Source of the DNA: Aquificota bacterium
GTDB taxonomy: Bacteria > Aquificota > Aquificia > Aquificales > Hydrogenothermaceae
Direction of reading: 5' to 3'
Assembly: GCA_013153795.1 (NCBI GenBank)
Contig: JAADDV010000146.1
Location: 1 to 8,916 of the forward strand
DNA length: 8,916 bases
The position numbers were made by a program, and so were the translations under genes. Positions 1 to 5,438 of this stretch are shown in pieces. Within the stretch, counting starts at the first letter, position 1. Every line of letters begins with the position of its first letter. The notes beneath the pieces were generated by a model. The model saw nothing but the letters and a program-made list of their open reading frames with translations. It was not told where the DNA came from and did no database searches.

Positions 1-111
1 GGGGATTATGCTGGTAAGCTGATAATCATTTCTAATGACCCTGATAATCCTTCTGTATCTGTATTACTCAAAGGAAAAGCAGTTGAACCTAAACTCCCTT
101 CTATCTCTGTT
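1..111 (+). repeat. Intragenic repeat, copy 1 (period 315 bases)
   Basis: This segment aligns without gaps to 316-426, exactly 105 codons downstream. By my count 12 of 111 positions differ. Eight of these are synonymous, and only 3 of 37 residues change. The copies encode the end of one ASH unit (GDYAGKL... to KGKAVEP) and the start of the next. Confidence 0.9.
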
Positions 112-912
112 GATAAACCTTTAATAGATTTTAGACAGGTAGAAGTAGGAAAGAAAGATGAAAAAATATTGCAGATTAAAAACTCTGGAAATGATTTACT
201 TGTTATCAAACAAATAAAAGTAGATAATGAAGCATTTACTGTAGAAGGAAACTGTAAAGAGATACAGCCTAACAAATCTTGCTCTATTAAAGTTATCTTC
301 TCTCCTAAATCTGCAGGAGATTATGCTGGTAAGCTGACAATCATTTCTAACGACCCTGATAATCCTTCTATATCTGTATCTCTTAAAGGAAAAGCGGTTG
401 AGCCTAAGCTTCCTTCTATCTCTGTCTCTCCTACAGATATAAGTTTTGGATATGTTTTTGTAGATGATGAAGCTACTAAAAGAGTTTTTGTAAAAAATAC
501 AGGAAAAGGTGTTCTTGAAATAAAAGAAATTTTTGTTGAAGATAATGACAACTTTGAAGTAGGAACCACATGCTCTAATAAATTAGAACCACAAAAAGAA
601 TGTATTGTATACATAACTTTTTCTCCTAAAGAAGAAAGGAAATTCCAATCTAGATTAGTAATAAAAACAAATGCTAAAAACAAATCAACAGTCTTTATAA
701 AACTTCAAGGAAACGGAATTTATACATCTCCAGAGCAAGTAGATATAGATAATGATGGAAAACTAAGTTTAAATGATGTTATTAAAGCTATAGAGATTGC
801 TGTTCAATCAAAAGACACTAGCAAAGTAGATATAAACAAAGATAATCAATTTGACATTATAGATGTAATTCTTTTAATCAAATTTATCAGGAGGGAGGCT
901 AATCATGTATAA
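1..912 (+). CDS. ASH/choice-of-anchor-D repeat protein with C-terminal dockerin-like domain (5' partial)
   Basis: The frame is open from the first base, so the gene begins outside the window; 303 residues are visible. Residues 1 to about 31 are the end of one beta-sandwich unit. Residues about 33-136 and 138-241 are two more. Each full unit has the ASH/choice-of-anchor-D pattern: a start like LPSISV, a central IKNSGN or VKNTGKG, a Cys pair (C85/C94 and C191/C201), an FSPK motif and a final LKGKA or LQGNG. Residues about 247-299 hold two EF-hand-like calcium loops, D248-D250-D252-D259 and D277-N279-D281-D288, each followed by a hydrophobic helix: the duplicated layout of a type I dockerin. The second loop has Asn where Gly is usual. 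In known systems dockerins bind cohesin domains. The protein is probably exported; its N-terminus and any catalytic part are unseen. The stop lies within the next gene, which suggests co-translation. Confidence 0.82.
   Translation, partial: GDYAGKLIIISNDPDNPSVSVLLKGKAVEPKLPSISVDKPLIDFRQVEVGKKDEKILQIKNSGNDLLVIKQIKVDNEAFTVEGNCKEIQPNKSCSIKVIFSPKSAGDYAGKLTIISNDPDNPSISVSLKGKAVEPKLPSISVSPTDISFGYVFVDDEATKRVFVKNTGKGVLEIKEIFVEDNDNFEVGTTCSNKLEPQKECIVYITFSPKEERKFQSRLVIKTNAKNKSTVFIKLQGNGIYTSPEQVDIDNDGKLSLNDVIKAIEIAVQSKDTSKVDINKDNQFDIIDVILLIKFIRREANHV
316..426 (+). repeat. Intragenic repeat, copy 2 (period 315 bases)
   Basis: This is the second copy of the segment at 1-111. Beyond 426 the copies diverge quickly, and the last unit (residues 138-241) is much more distant. 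The near-identity is therefore confined to the unit junction, as expected from recent tandem duplication or gene conversion. Confidence 0.9.
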
Positions 913-1363
913 GTTAAAAGTTTTTTTACTTCTTATAAGCTCGACTTTCTTGTTCACATCCTGTGGTCTTATTGAAGATATCTTTGGTTCAGACTCAGAT
1001 TCCAAAGATAATAAAAAAGATGAAACTTCTATTAACTATAAAGAATATTTTATTCAGGGAAAAAATCTTGATAAGGTTGTTGGTTTTGAGCTTTTTATAC
1101 CTGCAGACAATCCAAAAGAATTAAAAATTTCGAAAGATTCACTTCCTGAAAACTGGCAAGTTAAAACTTTTAACAAAGAAGACGGAAAAAAAATCCTAGC
1201 TTTTAATCCTGAGCTTAAACCTTTAAAAAATTCCGTTTCTTTATTTAAAGTAAAAGTTCCTGAAGATAAACAAATAAATAAAAATTTATCCTTTAAGGCT
1301 GTTGATGATTTTGGAAATTTAGTTAAATCAGCTAAATTTGAAGTAAAAGAAAAGCAAAATTGA
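905..1363 (+). CDS. Small lipoprotein with Ig-like, possibly cohesin-like, domain
   Basis: The 152-residue product starts with a lipoprotein signal: Lys at 3 and 5, a hydrophobic stretch at 6-17, and the lipobox FTSC with C20 as the lipidated residue. Gly follows C20, so outer-membrane sorting is plausible. Residues 22-44 form an acidic, Ser/Lys-rich linker. Residues about 45-148 look like an all-beta domain with alternating hydrophobic strands (VVGFELFI at 58-65, KILAF at 96-100, SLFKVKV at 112-118, LSFKAVDDFGNLV at 128-140). The order of a GFELFI-type strand, a Lys/Ser segment, an LKPL step, an LFKVKV strand and a late D-D-x-G-N resembles cohesin modules, but an ordinary Ig-like fold is equally possible. 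Its ribosome site AGGAGGG (889-895) lies inside the upstream dockerin gene and the frames overlap by 8 bases, so the two are coupled. No specific family is recognised; the lipoprotein call is firm, the cohesin idea is inference. Confidence 0.8.
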   Translation: MYKLKVFLLLISSTFLFTSCGLIEDIFGSDSDSKDNKKDETSINYKEYFIQGKNLDKVVGFELFIPADNPKELKISKDSLPENWQVKTFNKEDGKKILAFNPELKPLKNSVSLFKVKVPEDKQINKNLSFKAVDDFGNLVKSAKFEVKEKQN

Positions 1364-1370
1364 TTTATTA

Positions 1371-1407
1371 GCTGGTTAAATCTGGTTTAGAGCCAGGTTT
1401 AGCCAGC
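1371..1407 (+). terminator. Long hairpin after the lipoprotein gene, probable terminator
   Basis: The arms 1371-1385 and 1393-1407 pair over all 15 positions with two G-U pairs, around a 7-base loop (TTTAGAG). The hairpin starts 8 bases after the lipoprotein stop codon. The following bases (CTTTAGGTTATCTTT) form only a broken U-tract, so termination may be incomplete, or the structure may protect the 3' end. Confidence 0.5.
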
Positions 1408-1445
1408 CTTTAGGTTATCTTTATAGCTTTTAACTATCAATAAAG

Positions 1446-1475
1446 TTCTTAATACTCTTATATTTCAGGTATAAT
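1446..1475 (+). promoter_or_regulatory. Possible sigma-70-type promoter for yebC-ruvC
   Basis: A perfect TATAAT is at 1470-1475. A weak -35 candidate, TTCTTA at 1446-1451, sits 18 bases upstream and matches TTGACA at only three positions. This would give a leader of about 75 bases before yebC. In DNA this AT-rich, a lone TATAAT can arise by chance. Its place between a terminator-like hairpin and the next gene is the main support. Confidence 0.35.
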
Positions 1476-1556
1476 AAGTTTTTTACTTCTATATAGTTTC
1501 AAGCCTAATTTTTACTAAATTATTTAATAAGCAAGTTTTTATCAGGAGGTTTAAAA

Positions 1557-2309
1557 ATGGCTGGACATAGTAAATGGCATAATATAAGACATAAAAAAGC
1601 AAAAATGGATGCAAAAAGAGGCCAGCTTTTTACAAAACTTCTTAGAGAAATAACTGTTGCAGCAAGACAAGGTGGCGGAGACCCAGAATTTAATCCAAGA
1701 CTTAGAATAGCTATAGAAAAAGCAAAAAAAGCAAACATGCCTATAGAAAATATAGAAAGAGCTATAAAAAGGGGAACAGGAGAACTAGAAGGAGTAAATT
1801 ATGAAGAAGTTGTTTATGAAGGATATGGACCAGAGGGGGTTGCTGTAATTGTTGAATGTCTTACAGACAACAGAAATAGAACTACCGCAGAGGTAAGACA
1901 TATTTTTACAAAACATGGTGGTAACTTAGGAGCTTCTGGATGCGTTTCTTTTTTATTTGAAGAAAAAGGAGTTATATATGTCTCAAAATCCAAATATGAT
2001 GAAGAAACAATTTTTGAGAAAGCTATAGAAGCAGGAGCTGAAGATGTAATAATAGATGATGAAGAATTTTATGAAATTAGGACTGAACCAAAAGAACTTT
2101 ACTCTGTAAAAGAGAATTTAGAAAAAGAAGGTATAGAGATTGAAAAAGCAGAAATAACAAGAATTCCAACTACAACAGTTGAAGTAAAAGACCCTGAGAA
2201 AGCAGAAAAACTTTTAAAACTATTAGATGCTTTAGAAGAAAGTGATGATGTCCAAAAAGTTTATTCAAACTTTGAAATTCCTGAAGAAATAATGGCTAAA
2301 GTTTCATAA
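1557..2309 (+). CDS. yebC: YebC/TACO1 family protein
   Basis: The 250-residue protein has the family signature at its start, MAGHSKWHNIRHKKAKMDA, followed by RGQLFTKLLREI and the IEKAKKANMPIENIERAIKRG segment. Length and the later acidic domains are normal for the family. YebC proteins were described as DNA-binding transcriptional regulators (PmpR type), and relatives such as mitochondrial TACO1 and bacterial YebC act on translation by relieving ribosome stalling at proline-rich stretches. Which role applies here cannot be read from sequence. An AGGAGGT ribosome site at 1544-1550 fixes the start. It is directly followed by ruvC, a common bacterial gene order, so the two form an operon. Confidence 0.95.
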   Translation: MAGHSKWHNIRHKKAKMDAKRGQLFTKLLREITVAARQGGGDPEFNPRLRIAIEKAKKANMPIENIERAIKRGTGELEGVNYEEVVYEGYGPEGVAVIVECLTDNRNRTTAEVRHIFTKHGGNLGASGCVSFLFEEKGVIYVSKSKYDEETIFEKAIEAGAEDVIIDDEEFYEIRTEPKELYSVKENLEKEGIEIEKAEITRIPTTTVEVKDPEKAEKLLKLLDALEESDDVQKVYSNFEIPEEIMAKVS

Positions 2310-2777
2310 ATGAAAAAAATAAAAATTTTAGGTATAGACCCGGGAAATTACAAAACCGGGTTTTCCTTTTTTTACAAACATCCTTCTAAACCTGAACTTT
2401 TAACATCTGGAACAATAAAGCTTCCAAGAAAGAAGCCTCAAAATTTTAAAATCCTTTTTGATTCTTTAAAAAAACTGATAGAAAAAGAAAAACCTGAAGA
2501 AATCGCCCTTGAAAGTTCTTTTTATGGAAAAAATCCTCAAACTATTATAAAGCTAGGAGAAGTCAGAGGTATTATTTTATTAGTTTCAGCTATATATAAT
2601 ATTCCAATTTATGAATATACACCTCAACAGGTAAAAAATGCCATCACTGGATATGGTTGGTCAAAGAAAGAAGATATAGCTCTAATGGTAGAAAAACTTT
2701 TTAATAAAAAACCTGAGTCTTATGATGAGGCTGATGCTATAGCTGTTGGTTTTTGCCACTGTCTTTATTCAGAATAA
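2310..2777 (+). CDS. ruvC: Holliday junction resolvase RuvC
   Basis: This 155-residue protein matches RuvC, the endonuclease that cleaves Holliday junctions as a dimer, working with RuvAB in recombination and repair. The four acidic catalytic positions are present: D10 in LGIDPG, E68 in IALESSF, and D139 and D142 in SYDEADAIAVG. The family stretch FYGKNPQTIIKLGEVRG lies at 71-87. Length is slightly short but normal. The ATG follows the yebC stop with no gap and no clear ribosome site, so it probably depends on translational coupling. ruvA and ruvB are not in the window. Codons 10-21 contain a terminator-like hairpin. Confidence 0.95.
   Translation: MKKIKILGIDPGNYKTGFSFFYKHPSKPELLTSGTIKLPRKKPQNFKILFDSLKKLIEKEKPEEIALESSFYGKNPQTIIKLGEVRGIILLVSAIYNIPIYEYTPQQVKNAITGYGWSKKEDIALMVEKLFNKKPESYDEADAIAVGFCHCLYSE
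2336..2373 (+). promoter_or_regulatory. Terminator-like hairpin inside the start of ruvC
   Basis: CCCGG (2339-2343) pairs with CCGGG (2356-2360). Three more pairs (A-U, G-U, A-U) extend the stem outward to 2336 and 2363, around a 12-base loop. The run TTTTCCTTTTTTT (2361-2373) follows on the coding strand. The GC content is out of line with its surroundings. It would act as a terminator only when ribosomes do not cover it. It may also be a by-product of the conserved DPG motif. Confidence 0.3.
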
Positions 2778-2780
2778 AAC

Positions 2781-2816
2781 TGCACTTTTTTTATGCACCT
2801 TAAATCTACAATGCAC
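2781..2816 (+). promoter_or_regulatory. Three TGCAC repeats, possible enhancer-binding-protein sites
   Basis: TGCAC occurs at 2781, 2794 and 2812, all in the same orientation, in otherwise AT-rich DNA. They lie about 100-140 bases upstream of the start site predicted from the sigma-54-type element, which is the usual distance for upstream activator sites. TGCAC(C) resembles one NtrC half-site, but no second half-site in inverted orientation (GGTGCA) is seen, so these are not canonical NtrC palindromes. Confidence 0.4.
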
Positions 2817-2828
2817 ATCAAATAGTCA

Positions 2829-2851
2829 TAAAAACAAAGTTTTTATCTTTT
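2829..2851 (+). terminator. Weak terminator-like hairpin after ruvC
   Basis: TAAAAAC (2829-2835) and GTTTTTA (2839-2845) form a 7-bp stem with an AAA loop, followed by TCTTTTTT. With only one G-C pair the stem is unstable, particularly in a thermophile. A second A/T palindrome, AAAAAGCTTTTTT, lies just downstream. The position after ruvC and before the amt promoter suits termination, but the evidence is thin. Confidence 0.3.
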
Positions 2852-2891
2852 TTAAAAAGCTTTTTTCTTTTTATCTCAAATAATTACAAAT

Positions 2892-2908
2892 TTGGCATAC
2901 TCCTTGTT
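2892..2908 (+). promoter_or_regulatory. Sigma-54-type -24/-12 promoter of amt
   Basis: TTGGCATACTCCTTGTT matches the RpoN consensus (TTGGCACG, four bases, TTGCW): GG of the -24 box at 2894-2895, exactly 10 bases, then G2906 of the -12 box. The main deviation is T for C after that G. Transcription would start near 2918, leaving a leader of about 100 bases. Sigma-54 control of ammonium transporter genes under nitrogen limitation is established in many bacteria, and Aquificota encode RpoN. Confidence 0.6.
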
Positions 2909-2922
2909 TTTTAGTTTAGGAC

Positions 2923-2995
2923 TTTTATTAAAAGCTTTAATAAAAATTAAATAAACAGAGGGAGGGGGGCTTATAGGATGGTAGATTTTAATTAA
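2923..2995 (+). promoter_or_regulatory. Structured amt leader: hairpin, G-tract and 5-codon ORF
   Basis: Right after the predicted start site, a perfect 10-bp A/T stem (2923-2932 with 2936-2945, loop AGC) could protect the mRNA 5' end. It is followed by GAGGGAGGGGGGC (2958-2970), strikingly G-rich for this DNA. That tract doubles as a strong Shine-Dalgarno sequence for an ATG at 2978, which reads MVDFN and stops at 2995, before amt's own ribosome site. Whether the tiny frame is translated is unknown. Confidence 0.3.
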
Positions 2996-3017
2996 ATATA
3001 AATAAAGGAGGTTTGTA

Positions 3018-4322
3018 ATGAGGTTAAAACACCTAAGCCTGCTCTCTATGTTGTTAGCACCGGCACTAGCTTTTGCTGAAGAAGCAAAGCTAGATACTGG
3101 TGACACAGCTTGGATGATTACAGCTACAGCTCTTGTTGTTCTTATGTCTGTTGGAGGTCTTACCTTATTTTATGGAGGTATGACCAGAGCTAAAAATATT
3201 GTTAATACTATTATGATGGTACTTTCTGCTTACGCTATTGCTATTGTTGTATGGATTTTATGGGGTTATTCTTTAGCATTCTCTGATGGGGAAGGAGCTT
3301 TATACGCTATAGTTGGAGATTTAAAATACTTTCTTCTTAATGGAATTGATTATAAGCAGATAAGTGGAGTTGGTGCCTTTCCTGAATGGGTATTTATTGC
3401 TTTTCAATCAACATTTGCAGCTATTACTATTGCTCTTGCTTCAGGAGCTATTATTGAAAGAATGAAATTCTCCACATGGGTAGTATTTTCCATATTATGG
3501 GTAACTTTTGTGTATGCTCCTATTGCTCACGTTGTTTGGGGAGGAGGTTTTCTTTTTGATGCTGGGGCTTTAGATTTTGCAGGTGGAACAGTTGTTCATA
3601 TTAATGCAGGGGTTACTGGTCTTGTTTTAGCAATTTTACTTGGAAAAAGAAAAGATTATAAGAAAACAGCTATCCTTCCTTCATCTGTAGTTTTAACATC
3701 TTTAGGAGCTGGACTTTTATGGTTTGGATGGTTTGGATTTAATGCAGGGTCTGCTTTTGGTGCAAATGAAGTTGCAGGAGTTGCTCTCTTAACAACAAAT
3801 GTCGCAACAGCTATGGCTCTCCTTTCTTGGGTTATGATGGAATGGATTACAGCTAAAAAACCTACCCTTTTAGGTGCAGCTTCAGGAGCTATTGCAGGAC
3901 TTGTTGCAATTACTCCTGCAGCAGGTTTTGTTGATGCAAAAGGAGCACTTATTATAGGTCTTATTGCAGGTATTGTTGGTTGGTTTGGAGTATTTGTCCT
4001 TAAAAAAGCCCTTGGATATGATGATTCTCTTGATGCATTTGGAATACACGGACTTGCTGGAATCTGGGGTGCTATAGCAACTGGTTTCTTTGCATTACAA
4101 CCTTTAGCATGGGATGGTTCTCCTCTTCAAAATGGAGATAGAATAGGACAAATTATAGTTCAAATAGAGTCAGTTGTATTCACAATAGTATTTACAGCAA
4201 TCATGACAACAATTTTATTCTTTATTTCTTTTCTCCTTACTGGTGGAGCTAGAGTAGATGAAGAAACTGAAACTATAGGTCTAGATGAAGAAGTTCATGG
4301 AGAAAGAGGCTTTAATCTCTAA
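3018..4322 (+). CDS. amt: Ammonium transporter, Amt family
   Basis: This 434-residue inner-membrane channel conducts ammonium into the cell. A signal peptide (about 1-20, ending AFA) precedes about 11 membrane segments, as in E. coli AmtB. Key residues align with a constant offset of +26 from mature AmtB: Phe-gate F133 and F241, binding-site W174 and S245, D186, and the pore histidines H194 (in VVHINAG) and H344 (in FGIHGLAG). The cytoplasmic tail GLDEEVHGERGFN keeps the motif that contacts PII (GlnK) proteins, yet no glnK is adjacent. The start is fixed by AAGGAGG (3005-3011) and the signal peptide. Upstream are a sigma-54-type promoter and possible activator sites; downstream are a terminator and a porin gene in the same direction. 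The function is certain at family level. Confidence 0.97.
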   Translation: MRLKHLSLLSMLLAPALAFAEEAKLDTGDTAWMITATALVVLMSVGGLTLFYGGMTRAKNIVNTIMMVLSAYAIAIVVWILWGYSLAFSDGEGALYAIVGDLKYFLLNGIDYKQISGVGAFPEWVFIAFQSTFAAITIALASGAIIERMKFSTWVVFSILWVTFVYAPIAHVVWGGGFLFDAGALDFAGGTVVHINAGVTGLVLAILLGKRKDYKKTAILPSSVVLTSLGAGLLWFGWFGFNAGSAFGANEVAGVALLTTNVATAMALLSWVMMEWITAKKPTLLGAASGAIAGLVAITPAAGFVDAKGALIIGLIAGIVGWFGVFVLKKALGYDDSLDAFGIHGLAGIWGAIATGFFALQPLAWDGSPLQNGDRIGQIIVQIESVVFTIVFTAIMTTILFFISFLLTGGARVDEETETIGLDEEVHGERGFNL

Positions 4323-4332
4323 AATTTTTCAC

Positions 4333-4358
4333 AAGGGGCTTTTAGCCCCTTTTTATTT
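4333..4358 (+). terminator. Intrinsic terminator between amt and the porin gene
   Basis: AGGGGC (4334-4339) and GCCCCT (4345-4350) form a GC-rich stem, extended by one A-T pair, with a TTTTA loop. TTTTATTT follows. It begins 11 bases after the amt stop. Because no good promoter is visible in the 40 bases before the porin gene, read-through here probably sets porin expression. Confidence 0.88.
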
Positions 4359-4398
4359 TAAAAGGTAAAAACTTTAGAAAATTTAGGAGGTTTAAAAT

Positions 4399-5403
4399 AT
4401 GAAAAAAATTTTTGGTTTAGCTGCTGCTGGGCTGTTTATTACATCTGTTGCTAATGCAGGTTCTTTAACAGTTGCAAACTCAGATATAGAGCTTTCAGGA
4501 GGAGTTTCAGCAGGTTATTTTTATACTTCAAATTTATGTGATGAACCATGTGAAAATCCTAAGAATGACTACTTTACTGTTTCATCTTTTGCTATAGGTC
4601 TTACATCTAAAGTAAATTCTACAATAGGATTTACAGCTAGCTTTGGAGCTTCCCCTCAAAGTGACCTTTTAGGATTAGAAACTACAAAAGATTTTGGACC
4701 TGAATTTGCCTATGTAAGCATTAGACCTATTGAAGGTCTAACTTTAGATGCAGGGCTTCTTACAACAAATATAGGATACGAACTTTATCATACATGGGAA
4801 AATCCAAACTATACATTTGGTATGGTTTGGTGGGGACAACCTGTAACATATCCAGGAGCAAGGGCGACTTTTAATGTAGCTGAAAATCTTGATGTTTATG
4901 CAGAGTATTCTCAAGATGGAGTTGATTCTTTTGCTGTAGGAGCTATTGGTTCATATGAAGGAGTAGATTTTGCATTTTCTTATTTTGATTATTCAGCTCA
5001 AAAAAATCTAATTGATGTTGTTTTATCAACAAGCGTAGCTGGAATTGATGTAGCATTAAATGCAGATTATCAATGGCTTGATGATTCTGCTAAGGTAGAT
5101 GGTCAGGATGATTCTGCATTTGGAGTAGGTTTATATATTATCCCTAAATTAAGTGAAAATGTTTCGCTTCCTGTAAGGATAGAATATATTGATGAAGGAA
5201 CAAGTGATATCTATGGTGTTGCTGGAGATAATGCATGGGCATTTACAATAACTCCAACATGGGCACCTGCTAGCAATGCTTATTTAAGAGCAGAATTTGC
5301 TTATGTAGCAACAGATGAAAAAGGTTTTTATGAAGGTGCCACTGAAGCTGATGCTGAAGATACACGAACTTTTATTGGCGTAGAGGCAGGCTTCAGGTTT
5401 TAA
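4399..5403 (+). CDS. Outer-membrane beta-barrel porin, BBP2/OmpL-like
   Basis: The 334-residue protein has a Sec signal peptide (1-20, ending VANA) and then repeated amphipathic beta-strands. It ends in GVEAGFRF, with the terminal Phe typical of Bam-assembled barrels. The block LDAGLLTTNIGYELYHTWENPNYTF (split here as residues 116-130 and 131-140), followed by a PVTYPGARATFNV-type segment, fits the putative beta-barrel porin-2 (OmpL-like) family, whose members carry a similar GYE...N..YS pattern. The specific family call is from memory of the pattern and less sure than the porin call. Strongly acidic loops suggest cation preference. C47 and C51 in the first loop could form a disulfide. AGGAGG at 4385-4390 sets the start. 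It follows amt across a terminator, so it may admit ammonium through the outer membrane. Confidence 0.85.
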   Translation: MKKIFGLAAAGLFITSVANAGSLTVANSDIELSGGVSAGYFYTSNLCDEPCENPKNDYFTVSSFAIGLTSKVNSTIGFTASFGASPQSDLLGLETTKDFGPEFAYVSIRPIEGLTLDAGLLTTNIGYELYHTWENPNYTFGMVWWGQPVTYPGARATFNVAENLDVYAEYSQDGVDSFAVGAIGSYEGVDFAFSYFDYSAQKNLIDVVLSTSVAGIDVALNADYQWLDDSAKVDGQDDSAFGVGLYIIPKLSENVSLPVRIEYIDEGTSDIYGVAGDNAWAFTITPTWAPASNAYLRAEFAYVATDEKGFYEGATEADAEDTRTFIGVEAGFRF

Positions 5404-5409
5404 CTTTAT

Positions 5410-5438
5410 GGAAGGGATTATTCCCTTCCCTTTTATTT
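5410..5438 (+). terminator. Intrinsic terminator of the porin gene
   Basis: GGAAGGGA (5410-5417) pairs perfectly with TCCCTTCC (5422-5429) around a TTAT loop, followed by CTTTTATTTT. The U-tract overlaps the stop codon of the convergent gene (5433-5435). On the minus strand the hairpin is followed by ATAAAG, so it should terminate poorly in that direction. Confidence 0.85.

Noticed and set aside
6..683. Two antisense frames (6-275 and 321-683) that encode similar peptides ending EMI(I/V)SLPA
   Set aside because: They mirror the duplicated ASH coding segment on the other strand. Their similarity is inherited from the repeat, and the + strand frame has clear domain structure.
2781..2816. Canonical NtrC palindromes upstream of amt
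   Set aside because: Only same-strand TGCAC copies are present; the inverted GGTGCA half-site is missing, so only a generic activator-site call is justified.
2876..3106. Minus-strand frame of 76 codons over the amt promoter
   Set aside because: It overlaps the sigma-54-type element and the amt signal peptide, has no recognisable domain and no good ribosome site.
5410..5429. Bidirectional terminator also serving the minus-strand flavoprotein gene
   Set aside because: After the hairpin the minus strand reads ATAAAG, with no U-tract, so efficient termination in that direction is not supported.
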